Source of the DNA: Tectiglobus sp965223355
GTDB taxonomy: Bacteria > Pseudomonadota > Alphaproteobacteria > Rhizobiales > Hyphomicrobiaceae
Assembly: GCA_965223355.1 (NCBI GenBank)
Contig: CBDCWE010000003.1
Location: 558,001 to 622,000, forward strand
DNA: 64,000 bases
Direction of reading: 5' to 3'
The notes under the pieces are model-generated. The model was not told the origin of the DNA. It made no database searches and worked only from the letters and a program-made list of their open reading frames with translations. The first letter of the stretch is position 1; each line of letters opens with the position of its first letter. Positions 8,030 through 16,010 of the stretch are shown here, in pieces. Position numbers and translations under genes: made by a program.

Positions 8030-9772
8030 TCAGCGCCTCCTCAGGCCGGAGACCGACGAAAACCGTGCCGGCGCGCGGCGCGGCTTGGTCGGCTTGGATT
8101 GTGATTGGCCGGGCGGCAGGGTGGCCGCGTTCTGCTCGCCAGGTTGTGGCGGCGGAGGCGGCGCAGGTCGTGATGGAGCCGGCGTGCGCGGGGCAGTAAC
8201 CGGCTCGCGGCGTTGCGAGGGCGGCGTTGACTGCGGTGTTGACTGCGCACGCGGTGAAGCAGGCCGCGGCACGGGAGACTGAGGCACGGGAGACTGAGGC
8301 GCGGGCGTCTGTGTTGTGCCATATCCGCCGCTCGACACGCCCTCGACGCGGCCGTTCTCATCTGTTGCGGTCGTCGCTGGCAGTTGCGCTCGTTCGCCAC
8401 CGCCGCCGGTCAGTGAGTTCTGCTGCCGGGCCCAGTCGGCAATACGCCAGTTTGCCTTTTCACCCGCGACCTGACAGCACTCGATCAACGCGCAGTTCTT
8501 TGCAAGCCGGCGATGGGCCTTCATGTCGCCGTCACGATAGGCATTGCGGATACGCAGTTCGATCGGATCCATGCCGATTTGATGCGCGACCTTGTCCATG
8601 TGGGCTTCGATCGAGAAATCGACCCCGGTAATCCCGAAACCGCGCATCGCCGTTGCCGGCGTCCTGTTGGTAAACACGCAATAGACATCGGCATAAACGT
8701 TTGGGATCGTGTACGGGCCTGGCAGGTGGCCGACGCATTTGACGACACCATAGCTTGTCAGCCGTGTGTAGGCGCCGGAGTCGAAGTAGCCGATGAGGCT
8801 GCGCGCGGTTATGCGCCCGTCGTTCATGACGCCGTCCTTGAGGTACCAGCGTTCGGCACTGCGCGGAGAACCGACCTGCATCTCTTCGGCGCGATCGAAC
8901 TGATACTTGACCGGCCGGCCGGTCAACATCGCGCCGAGGATCGCAAGCGGCTCGTGGAGCGAATCGACCTTGCCGCCGAACCCGCCGCCAACCGTGCCGC
9001 CAATGAAGTGGAGACGCGCTGACGACTGATCGAGAAGCTTGGCAGACGTGCCGAGCGAAAAGAACAACCCCTGCGTGCCGGTATAACAGACCCATCGGTC
9101 GTTGGTTTCCGGCGCTGCAATCGCACCGCACGTTTCGATCGGCGCCTGCTCGATCGGCGACATCTGATAGCGGCCCTCAACGACGTGATCAGCTGCAGCG
9201 AACGCGCGCTCCACATCGCCAAAGCGCAACTTCTGATGGTCGTATTTGCTGTGATAGACGAACTTGTTTTGCGGGTAGGTCTCGTTGACGACCGGCGCAC
9301 CGGGCGCGATCGCCTCCTCGACATCGAGCACATGCGGCAGCACCTGCCAGTCGACGCGTACCTTTGCAACCGCATCGCGCGCCTGCTGTTCCGTCTCGGC
9401 GATCACGGCGGCGACCGGTTCGCCCCTGTAGGCGACCTTGCTCTCGCTCAGCACCGGTTCGTCGTCGAGGCCAAAGTCTAAAAGGCTCAGCAGCGTGTTG
9501 AGATTGACCGGCACATCACGCCCAAGGATGACGCGACGCACGCCCGGCATGCGCTCGGCCTCGCCGGTATCAATGGACAGAATTCGCGCGTGATGATGCG
9601 GACTGCGCGCGCAGCGCAGATGCAGCAGACCGTCGAACAGATGATCATCGTAATATGGGGAGCGCCCGGTGACGTGGCCCAGAATGTCCTGTCGACGCGT
9701 CGGCTGACCGATGACGTTGAGATTGTCATCGCGTTCGTCTGCGAACAACTCCTTGCGCAATTCAACGGTCAT
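8030..9772 (-). CDS. Xanthine dehydrogenase-family molybdopterin subunit, N-terminal half with Pro-rich tail
   Basis: 580 residues. Residues 1 to about 445 are the a/b-hammerhead domain and first molybdopterin-binding half (GGTVGGGFGGKVDS near 263; the PATAMRGFGITG segment replaces the usual AYRGAG-type loop). From about residue 470 the chain changes to a low-complexity tail full of Pro, Gln, Ser and Arg, ending FSSVSGLRRR. The normal continuation is the next gene. The loop lacks the VAYRCSFR signature of form I CO dehydrogenase, so CO is not the expected substrate. Confidence 0.9.
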   Translation of the reverse strand: MTVELRKELFADERDDNLNVIGQPTRRQDILGHVTGRSPYYDDHLFDGLLHLRCARSPHHHARILSIDTGEAERMPGVRRVILGRDVPVNLNTLLSLLDFGLDDEPVLSESKVAYRGEPVAAVIAETEQQARDAVAKVRVDWQVLPHVLDVEEAIAPGAPVVNETYPQNKFVYHSKYDHQKLRFGDVERAFAAADHVVEGRYQMSPIEQAPIETCGAIAAPETNDRWVCYTGTQGLFFSLGTSAKLLDQSSARLHFIGGTVGGGFGGKVDSLHEPLAILGAMLTGRPVKYQFDRAEEMQVGSPRSAERWYLKDGVMNDGRITARSLIGYFDSGAYTRLTSYGVVKCVGHLPGPYTIPNVYADVYCVFTNRTPATAMRGFGITGVDFSIEAHMDKVAHQIGMDPIELRIRNAYRDGDMKAHRRLAKNCALIECCQVAGEKANWRIADWARQQNSLTGGGGERAQLPATTATDENGRVEGVSSGGYGTTQTPAPQSPVPQSPVPRPASPRAQSTPQSTPPSQRREPVTAPRTPAPSRPAPPPPPQPGEQNAATLPPGQSQSKPTKPRRAPARFSSVSGLRRR

Positions 9773-9776
9773 GGCG

Positions 9777-10274
9777 TCACCTCATTCTCCCGCCGTGGAC
9801 ACCGCTAGCGCCGACGCTGCGCGATGCATCGAGGATTGCCTCGATGATCGGCTCATAGCCAGTGCAGCGGCAGATGTTGCCCGCGATTGCTTCGACAACG
9901 TCCGCGCGGCTCGGCCGCGGGTTCACATCAAGCAGCGCCTTGGCCGCCATCAGCAGGCCCGGTGTGCAGAACCCGCACTGCGCCGCAAAATGGCGCATGA
10001 ATGCTTCCTGTAACGGGTGGACGCCGCCGCCGCCCAGCCCGCCCGTCGTCTCAACGTTCAAGCCGTCAGCTGCCTCAGCGAGCATCAGGCAGGACAGGTG
10101 TGGTGCACCATCAATGAGCACGGTACAGGCACCGCACGTGCCCTGTCCGCAGCCGAACTTGGGCGTCAGGTCTCCGACTTCACGACGGAGAAAGTCGAGT
10201 AGATTTTGGCCATCTTCGGTAAATGCCGCCCTGGCCTCGCCGTTGAGCGTGAACTGCACCGGTTTCTTTGCCAT
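9777..10274 (-). CDS. Molybdenum hydroxylase small subunit, [2Fe-2S] protein
   Basis: 165 residues from the ATG at 10274 (GGGAGC upstream; the longer frame would overlap the FAD-subunit gene). It carries the plant-ferredoxin-type cluster motif CGQGTCGAC with a later Cys in LSCLML, and the second cluster motif CGFCTPG plus CRCTGY in the C-terminal helical domain. This is the electron-transfer subunit of xanthine dehydrogenase-family enzymes, equivalent to CoxS. It lies between the medium and large subunit genes on the same strand. Confidence 0.94.
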   Translation of the reverse strand: MAKKPVQFTLNGEARAAFTEDGQNLLDFLRREVGDLTPKFGCGQGTCGACTVLIDGAPHLSCLMLAEAADGLNVETTGGLGGGGVHPLQEAFMRHFAAQCGFCTPGLLMAAKALLDVNPRPSRADVVEAIAGNICRCTGYEPIIEAILDASRSVGASGVHGGRMR

Positions 10275-10284
10275 TGCCTGCTCC

Positions 10285-11091
10285 CTATGTGGTGCTGCCA
10301 AGCAGCAGACGTTTCAGATGAACCGGTGCTACCTCACGTCTATACCACGCCGATGACAGCGCGTCCGTCGGCGGATCGAGGCCCTCGGTGGCGGCGGCCA
10401 CGGCCGGCGCAATCCCCTGCTCGGTGAGAACAGCTCGCTCCAGCGCTCGCTCCACCGCCGCGACACGCAATGGTGCCGGCCCCATGTTACCGTACGCGAC
10501 GCGTGGCGCGATGCCGCGCGGCAGGTACGCCGCCATCGACATGACGGCGACACCTTTCGGCTTGATCCGGCTGACCTTCAACCAACGCAGTGCGCCGGCA
10601 TCGCGCGGGCTCTCGACGACGATGCCGCGGACCAACTTGTCGCCATGACGATCCCGGTCACGCAGGAAATCATCGATTGCAATCGATGGCGATGACGGTC
10701 CTGCGATCAGCACGGTTGCGCCGAGTGCAAGCAGAGCGGTTGCAAAATCGCCGTAGGGTGGCGGCGCCAAGAGATTGCCCGCTACAGTTGCCATATTGCG
10801 CACCGCCGGGCCGCCGACCGAGCGCGCCGGCGCGGCCAGAAACGCCAGCTCCGGCGCGCGCAATACGTCGGTCATGGTAGCCATCGCGCCGATGACAATG
10901 CGGCTGCCTTCGTTGCGGATCTGGCGCAGCGCCGGATCTGTGACGCGGATCACGATGCTGATTGACTGATCGCCCGCATTGACATCGCGCATGAGAACGG
11001 TGCCGCCGCCAAGCATGCGCGCACCACGGTGGGCTGAGAGTGCGCGTGCAGCCTCATCGGTATTGGTGAAGCTCATGATGGTTACGGTCAT
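10285..11091 (-). CDS. Molybdenum hydroxylase medium subunit, FAD-binding
   Basis: 268 residues of the CoxM/xanthine dehydrogenase FAD domain: the FAD-contact segment LGGGTVLMRDVN near residue 31 and RNMATVAGNLL near 100 are family hallmarks, followed by the CO dehydrogenase flavoprotein C-terminal domain. It passes electrons from the Fe-S clusters to an acceptor. Its start overlaps the stop of the upstream SRPBCC gene by four bases, indicating translational coupling. Confidence 0.92.
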   Translation of the reverse strand: MTVTIMSFTNTDEAARALSAHRGARMLGGGTVLMRDVNAGDQSISIVIRVTDPALRQIRNEGSRIVIGAMATMTDVLRAPELAFLAAPARSVGGPAVRNMATVAGNLLAPPPYGDFATALLALGATVLIAGPSSPSIAIDDFLRDRDRHGDKLVRGIVVESPRDAGALRWLKVSRIKPKGVAVMSMAAYLPRGIAPRVAYGNMGPAPLRVAAVERALERAVLTEQGIAPAVAAATEGLDPPTDALSSAWYRREVAPVHLKRLLLGSTT

Positions 11092-11561
11092 TCAGCACCT
11101 CCCGCCACGGCCGTGGTGTCGTGCGCGTGCGCCAGGTGGCGGCGAATGGCCGCGAAGCCGGCATCGTAGATCTCCTCGGATACCATGCGCTGCAGTTCAG
11201 ATTCGCGTCCTTGCGGCGTGTCGAACCGCGATTGCCACTGCCAGAAGGTATAATCCTGATCCGTGACTGGCAGGAGACGGACGTGGGCGACGTAGTTCAG
11301 CAGCGGTACCGGCGTGTCGAGCAGGCAGTAGCTGAACGCCAGGTCCATATCTGACAGGGTCAGGAGCTGCTCTCGCAATTCCGAACCATCTGCCAGCCGG
11401 AAGCGCCGCACGCAACCCACCTTGTCGCTGGACTGGCCCCGCTCGATCTCGCTTTCGGCAACCGCTGGGTGCCAGCGGTCGTGGCCGTTAAAGTCGCGCA
11501 GCACCTCCCACACCGCCTCGACAGGGGCCTCAATAACGGTGCTGCGGACGACTTTGACCAT
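11088..11561 (-). CDS. SRPBCC-family protein (copy 1), CoxG/polyketide-cyclase-like
   Basis: About 157 residues with the START/Bet v1-like helix-grip pattern: an N-terminal beta strand ending in APVEAVWEVLRDF, then WHPAVAESEIE, and a long C-terminal helix. Such proteins bind hydrophobic ligands; CoxG of the cox clusters belongs to this superfamily. The second SRPBCC gene upstream (11856-12293) is clearly a paralog. ATG 11561 was preferred to a GTG at 11582 because the GTG has its purine tract too close. Confidence 0.85.
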   Translation of the reverse strand: MVKVVRSTVIEAPVEAVWEVLRDFNGHDRWHPAVAESEIERGQSSDKVGCVRRFRLADGSELREQLLTLSDMDLAFSYCLLDTPVPLLNYVAHVRLLPVTDQDYTFWQWQSRFDTPQGRESELQRMVSEEIYDAGFAAIRRHLAHAHDTTAVAGGAE

Positions 11562-11582
11562 CTTGGACTCGCGCCTGATCAC

Positions 11583-11855
11583 TTCACCTTAACGTCGATG
11601 ACATCGATAACGTCGATCGTCATCGCGTTCGCCGGCGCCACGCGGCCAGGCAAACGGCGATACGTGTATGGTGTCATCCGGTTGCACCGCCCAACCCCGC
11701 CGATCGAGTGGCGAGCACGACCGCGCCGGCTGCGCCCGCAGCACAAAATACGGCATCGAACCCGTGCTGTAATCGACCACATCGAACGGTGTGTTGCGCC
11801 TTGCCCGTTGTGCATTTCGCCTCCGTGTCGACCACGTGCTGGTGACGTCATCGTG
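11583..11855 (-). other. Interval between the two SRPBCC genes, possible small gene
   Basis: These 270 bases separate two genes in an operon that otherwise has almost no gaps. On the minus strand an AGGCGAA stands just before an ATG at 11815, and that frame gives 78 residues; another frame (11589-11780) gives 63 residues of more protein-like composition. Neither resembles a family I know, and the two frames conflict. It may hold a small or frameshifted gene. I make no functional claim. Confidence 0.3.
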
Positions 11856-12293
11856 CTAGCTCTCGAAGTGACGCTTGAGCGCATCAAAACCGGCCTGAAA
11901 AACGTTCTGAGCAATGTTGCTAACCAGATCGTCCGCCGCTTCCGCCGCGCACTCAAATTCCGCCGACCATTCGGCAAAGGTGCGGTTGCCGTCGGTGACC
12001 GGTGTCAATCGTAGAGTTGCAACGTAGTCGGTTAGCGCCATGGGGCTTTCCAAAATCGCATACGTGCAGAAGTAGTCGAAATCAGAAAGCCCGAGCAGTT
12101 GCTCACGGATACGATCGCCGTTCTGAAGTCTGAAGTCACGGATGCAGCCGACCTTATCGGCGGGCTCGGCATTTTCTATTCGACTCTCGCGGATCGCCGG
12201 GTGCCATCGTGGCAACGCGTTGAAATCCCGTACACGCTCCCAAACCCTGTCTGCGGCTGCCGGTATCACGCTTGATGTGTAAACACGCGGCAT
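11856..12293 (-). CDS. SRPBCC-family protein (copy 2)
   Basis: 145 residues, the same helix-grip fold as the gene at 11088. Shared blocks are RDFN..RWHPA, DKVGC.R.FRL, REQLL.LSD, YVA..RL.PVTD and a C-terminal amphipathic helix ending in an alternating Arg/His stretch. It follows the flotillin gene by three bases. Duplicated SRPBCC genes next to a Mo hydroxylase suggest ligand binding, membrane recruitment or cofactor delivery, by analogy to CoxG. Confidence 0.85.
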   Translation of the reverse strand: MPRVYTSSVIPAAADRVWERVRDFNALPRWHPAIRESRIENAEPADKVGCIRDFRLQNGDRIREQLLGLSDFDYFCTYAILESPMALTDYVATLRLTPVTDGNRTFAEWSAEFECAAEAADDLVSNIAQNVFQAGFDALKRHFES

Positions 12294-12296
12294 TGC

Positions 12297-15131
12297 TTAG
12301 CTCTCACTGTTTTGGTTCTGACCGTCACGACCGGCCGATTGGGCCCCGTCATTTGCATCGCTTGGCTGATCGCCGCCGCCGCCACTACCACTGCCGCCGC
12401 TACCGCCACTGCCGCCGCCTTCGCTGCTGCGGGCAATGCGCTGCATGTCGCTGGCTTCGCGGATCAATCCTCCCATCTTAGAGAGATTACCGCCTTCGAT
12501 GCCGATATCGCGAAGGAGGTCATCGATCAGCGGTGCCTGAACCCGATACCGCAGTGCCGCATTGATCACGTCATCGGTTGCATTGCGGCCGCCGCCCTGG
12601 CCGCCATCACCACCACCTGCGACGCCGTCAAGTTGCATAATGCGGATGTCGTTGATCTTCTCAAGCGGGCGCACCGAAGCAGCGACGATGCCCTCGACAT
12701 GCTCAAGCAGTTTACGTCTGAACAGCGAGAAGCGCGCTTCGTCGCTGAGCACGTTCTCGGCCTCGTTAATGAGGCGTTGTGCCTCGGCGTCGACGGCGTG
12801 GCGCACACGGCTGGCCTCCGCCGATATCTTGGTTTCATCCGCCAGTTTCTCAGCCAGCAGCACGTCGACCACCCGGCGACGGTTCGCTGCTTCGGTTTCG
12901 CGCGCCGTGATGAGACGCTCGGCCGCCTCCGTTGCCGCAACGCGGGCCCTGTCGGCTTCGGCACGGGCCGCCGCTTCCTCTACCGATTTATTGCTGAGGG
13001 CGATGGACTTATCGAGGCTGGTCGTCTCGACATCGCGCTCGCGATTGATCTCGAGCTGCCGGCGCATCGTTTCATGCTCGACACGAGCTTGATCGATACC
13101 GCGCTCGGAGGCAATGCGCGCGCGCTCCAGTTCTTCCTGTGATGCGATCTGTGCCTCGCGCAGCGCCTGCTGAATGGCAATCTCAAGCTGCTCGATGGCG
13201 CGGCGGCGCCCGAGCCTTGCTTCCTCGACATCACGCTCGCGCTCGACCTGTGATCGTTCAACACTGGTGTCGGCCTTGATCTCGGCCTGGCGAACTTGCG
13301 CTCGAGCACCGGCCGCCTCCGATCTCGCGATCGCAACTTGCACGTCCCGTTGAGCCTGGGCCTGATCAACTGCAACCTGCCGTGTGATATCGCTAACTTC
13401 GCGCTCACGCTGTGAGGCGATACGCTCCTTCTCCAGATTGAGCTCGAGGCCGATTCGCTGCTCTTCTATCAGTTGGCGGCGCGCGATATCGGCGGCCTCG
13501 ACCAGTTTCTCGCGCTCGATCTCGCGTTCACGTGTGTTCTGTTCGGCTGCAATGCGCTCGGCATCGATCATTCTCTGTTGCTCGATACGGGCCGCTTCGG
13601 TTGCCTGATGGGCTGCGATCTCGGCCGTTTGAATGAGCTGCTGGCGCTCGATTTCCATTTCCCGGACCCGGCGGTCGGTCGCGATGCGCTCCTGGCTGAC
13701 GTTCGCCGATTCGGCAATGCGCAGCTTCTCGGTTGCTTCACGTGCTGCGATTTCGGCGGCCTCGATCGAGCGCGTGCGCTCGATCTCGCGCTGGCGTGCA
13801 GCTTCCTCGGTCTCGACCCTGGCCTGGGTCAGCGCCAGTTCCTGGGCCAGACGCACCTTTTCGGTTTCCTCCCGCGCCGCGATCTCGGTTTGCTGCAGGA
13901 TGCGCTGGCGCTCGATGTCGCGCGCTTGTGTTGTCTGTTCCTGCGCGATACGCGCTTCCGTCAACGCTTGTTCCTGGGCAATGCGCGCGCGCTCTGTTGC
14001 TTCGCGAGCCTGGATTTCGGCCTCTTCGATGGCGCGGGCTCGCTCGATCTCCTTGGCTTGTGTCTCACGCTCATTTGCAATGCGCTGTTCTTGCACGTTG
14101 CGCTCTTGCAGGATGCGGGCTCGCTCGGTCTCCTCGCGCGAGGCGATCTCGGCGGTCTCAATTGCCTTCTGACGCTCGATATCGCGCTGTCGTACATCGC
14201 GTTCCGATTCTATCCGGGAATGCGCGATCGCCTGCTCGTGCGCGATACGGGCCTTTTCGATCTCCTCACGGGCGCGGATTTCGGCCCGTTCGGCCTCAGT
14301 GTCGCGCTCGGCCCGTTCCCGGGCGACCTCGGCGCGTTGCTGTGCACGACGAACCTCGATCTCGCGTTCCTGAAGAAGACGCGCCTCCTCGCTTTCACGT
14401 TCGATATCGAGAGACTGCTTCTCGGCCTCCAGATTTCGGGTTCTGATTTTGATCGAGGCGTCTTGCTCGATGTCGTTGCGCAGTTTGCGCCGTTCTTCGA
14501 TATCGCGAATGAGGGTGGTGAGACCTTCGGCATCGAACCGGTTGGACGGATTGAAATATTCCAGACCGGTCTGATCGATGTCCTTGATGGCGACGGCTTC
14601 CAGCTCGAGACCGTTGCGCGACAACTCTTCCTGTGCGGCATCCTTCACGCGGGCGACGTAGACGCCGCGCTGCTCATGCATTTCAGCCATCGTCATCTCG
14701 GCTGCCACGACGCGCAAGGCCGACTCGAACTTGCCGGCCAGTAAGCCGTGCAGATTTGACGTGTCCAACGTACGCCGACCCAAGGTTGAGGCGGCAATCG
14801 ACACGGCTTCGCGGGATGGCCGCACGCGAACATAAAACTCCGCATCGACATCGACGCGCATGCGATCCTTGGTGATCAGGGCATCCTCGCGCTCGCGTGT
14901 CACATCGAGCGTCAGCGAGTTCATGTTCACGGGCGTGATGTCGTGAATAATCGGCCAGACGAACGCGCCGCCATCGATCACCACTTTCTCACCGAGGAAG
15001 CCGGTGCGCACAAACGCCACTTCCTTGGTCGAACGGCGATAGAGCCACTGCATCACCCAGTAGATGATGGCAATAACAATGACCGCGAGGATGATCCAGA
15101 GAACCACCTGTCCAATGAGTTGTCCCGCCAT
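12297..15131 (-). CDS. Giant flotillin/band 7 (SPFH) protein
   Basis: 944 residues, about twice a usual bacterial flotillin. Residues 5-31 form one membrane helix, about 35-230 an SPFH domain (KVVIDGGAFVWP, LTLDVTRERED), and about 235-830 a highly charged coiled coil including seven tandem 44-residue repeats (292-599). The C-terminal flotillin-like end has a Gly/Ser-rich run near 895-925. Flotillins scaffold membrane microdomains. The gene overlaps the TIM-barrel gene by one base (TGATG), so it is part of the transport/catabolic operon and may organise the importer and hydroxylase at the membrane. Confidence 0.88.
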   Translation of the reverse strand: MAGQLIGQVVLWIILAVIVIAIIYWVMQWLYRRSTKEVAFVRTGFLGEKVVIDGGAFVWPIIHDITPVNMNSLTLDVTREREDALITKDRMRVDVDAEFYVRVRPSREAVSIAASTLGRRTLDTSNLHGLLAGKFESALRVVAAEMTMAEMHEQRGVYVARVKDAAQEELSRNGLELEAVAIKDIDQTGLEYFNPSNRFDAEGLTTLIRDIEERRKLRNDIEQDASIKIRTRNLEAEKQSLDIERESEEARLLQEREIEVRRAQQRAEVARERAERDTEAERAEIRAREEIEKARIAHEQAIAHSRIESERDVRQRDIERQKAIETAEIASREETERARILQERNVQEQRIANERETQAKEIERARAIEEAEIQAREATERARIAQEQALTEARIAQEQTTQARDIERQRILQQTEIAAREETEKVRLAQELALTQARVETEEAARQREIERTRSIEAAEIAAREATEKLRIAESANVSQERIATDRRVREMEIERQQLIQTAEIAAHQATEAARIEQQRMIDAERIAAEQNTREREIEREKLVEAADIARRQLIEEQRIGLELNLEKERIASQREREVSDITRQVAVDQAQAQRDVQVAIARSEAAGARAQVRQAEIKADTSVERSQVERERDVEEARLGRRRAIEQLEIAIQQALREAQIASQEELERARIASERGIDQARVEHETMRRQLEINRERDVETTSLDKSIALSNKSVEEAAARAEADRARVAATEAAERLITARETEAANRRRVVDVLLAEKLADETKISAEASRVRHAVDAEAQRLINEAENVLSDEARFSLFRRKLLEHVEGIVAASVRPLEKINDIRIMQLDGVAGGGDGGQGGGRNATDDVINAALRYRVQAPLIDDLLRDIGIEGGNLSKMGGLIREASDMQRIARSSEGGGSGGSGGSGSGGGGDQPSDANDGAQSAGRDGQNQNSES
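13335..14258 (-). repeat. Seven 132-base tandem coding repeats inside the flotillin gene
   Basis: Seven consecutive 44-residue units, each starting with E-x-x-R-I/L and ending near EIAAREET/EAT (for example ERARIAQEQA, EKVRLAQELA, EKLRIAESAN). Spacing is exactly 44 residues for the first six boundaries; the seventh unit is diverged. 44 residues equal four hendecads, the spacing expected of a nearly straight coiled coil. Confidence 0.88.
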
Positions 15132-16000
15132 CAGGCTCGCCCTCCTACGGGTCCGGATTGTTGCGTTTGCGCATCCGCTTTTCTGCCGATCCGGCGGAAT
15201 TTGCGGGTCTGCTCGACCAGAGCGATTTCGGTTGGCAACCGTTCCATTGACGATGCGCCGTAAAAGCCGTTGCAGAACTTCGTATTGGCGAGAATATATT
15301 CTGCGTCATCGGGCATCGCGACAGGGCCGCCGTGAACCAGAACGATCACATCCGGATTGACGGCAAGTGCCGCCTGTGCCCAGGCATCGACGAGAGGCGG
15401 ACAGTCCGCGAGCGAGAGCGCCGTCTCAGCACCGATAGACCCGCCGGTCGTCAATCCCAAGTGACACACGATGATGTCGGCACCGGCACGCGCCATCGCT
15501 TCGGCATTGGCCTCATTGAAAACGTAGGGTGTCGTCAGCATGTCCTTGGCGGCCGCCTTGGCAATCATGTCAACTTCCAGCGCAAACGACATGCCGGTTT
15601 CTTCGAGGTTGGCACGAAACATACCGTCGATCACGCCGACGGTTGGAAAGTTCTGGACGCCGGCGAACCCGATCCGTTTGAGTTCATCCAGAAAGGTGTC
15701 CATTACGCGAAATGGATCGGTGCCGTTGACGCCGGCAAGAACCGGCGTGTGTTGGACGACAGGCAGCACCTCTGCGGCCATTTCAACGACGATCTGGTTG
15801 GCATCGCCATAGGGCATCAGTCCGGCCAATGATCCGCGCCCGGCCATGCGGTAGCGACCCGAATTGTAGATCACGATCAGATCAATCCCGCCGGCTTCTT
15901 CGCACTTGGCCGAGAGGCCGGTGCCCGCCCCGCCGCCGATGATCGGTTCACCGCGCGCGATCATGGCGCGGAACTTTTCAAGTATGTCTTTACGGTTCAT
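15131..16000 (-). CDS. TIM-barrel protein, phosphoenolpyruvate-hydrolase-like family
   Basis: 289 residues beginning MNRKDILEKF, with IGGGAGTGLSAKCEEAGG near residue 21, DLIVIYNSGRYRMAGRGS near 45 and VLAGVNGTDPFRVMD near 107. These are features of the PEP-hydrolase-like TIM-barrel family (PF09370 as I remember it), which is also the C-terminal half of tomato Tm-1. It stands directly after a gene carrying the UPF0261 domain, the N-terminal half of Tm-1. The enzymatic activity of bacterial members is not established. Confidence 0.85.
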   Translation of the reverse strand: MNRKDILEKFRAMIARGEPIIGGGAGTGLSAKCEEAGGIDLIVIYNSGRYRMAGRGSLAGLMPYGDANQIVVEMAAEVLPVVQHTPVLAGVNGTDPFRVMDTFLDELKRIGFAGVQNFPTVGVIDGMFRANLEETGMSFALEVDMIAKAAAKDMLTTPYVFNEANAEAMARAGADIIVCHLGLTTGGSIGAETALSLADCPPLVDAWAQAALAVNPDVIVLVHGGPVAMPDDAEYILANTKFCNGFYGASSMERLPTEIALVEQTRKFRRIGRKADAQTQQSGPVGGRA

Positions 16001-16010
16001 GTCTTATCGC

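Noticed and set aside
8227..8631. Plus-strand open frame opposite the Pro-rich tail of the Mo subunit
   Set aside because: GC-rich low-complexity DNA leaves all frames open. The minus-strand reading is supported by the operon and by motifs on both sides.
7006..9772. Idea that the two-part Mo subunit is form I CO dehydrogenase (coxL)
   Set aside because: The loop reads PATAMRGFGITG and not VAYRCSFR, and the subunit is split, so carboxydotrophy is not supported despite CoxD/CoxE-like neighbours.
11579..11977. 132-residue minus-strand frame across the SRPBCC gap
   Set aside because: Most of it overlaps the well-supported SRPBCC gene in another frame; only the part in the gap could be real, and that is listed as uncertain.
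13473..14744. Long plus-strand open frame (423 residues) opposite the flotillin gene
   Set aside because: It is the mirror of the repetitive flotillin coding region. The regular codon pattern keeps the opposite strand open; it has no start signal or family features.
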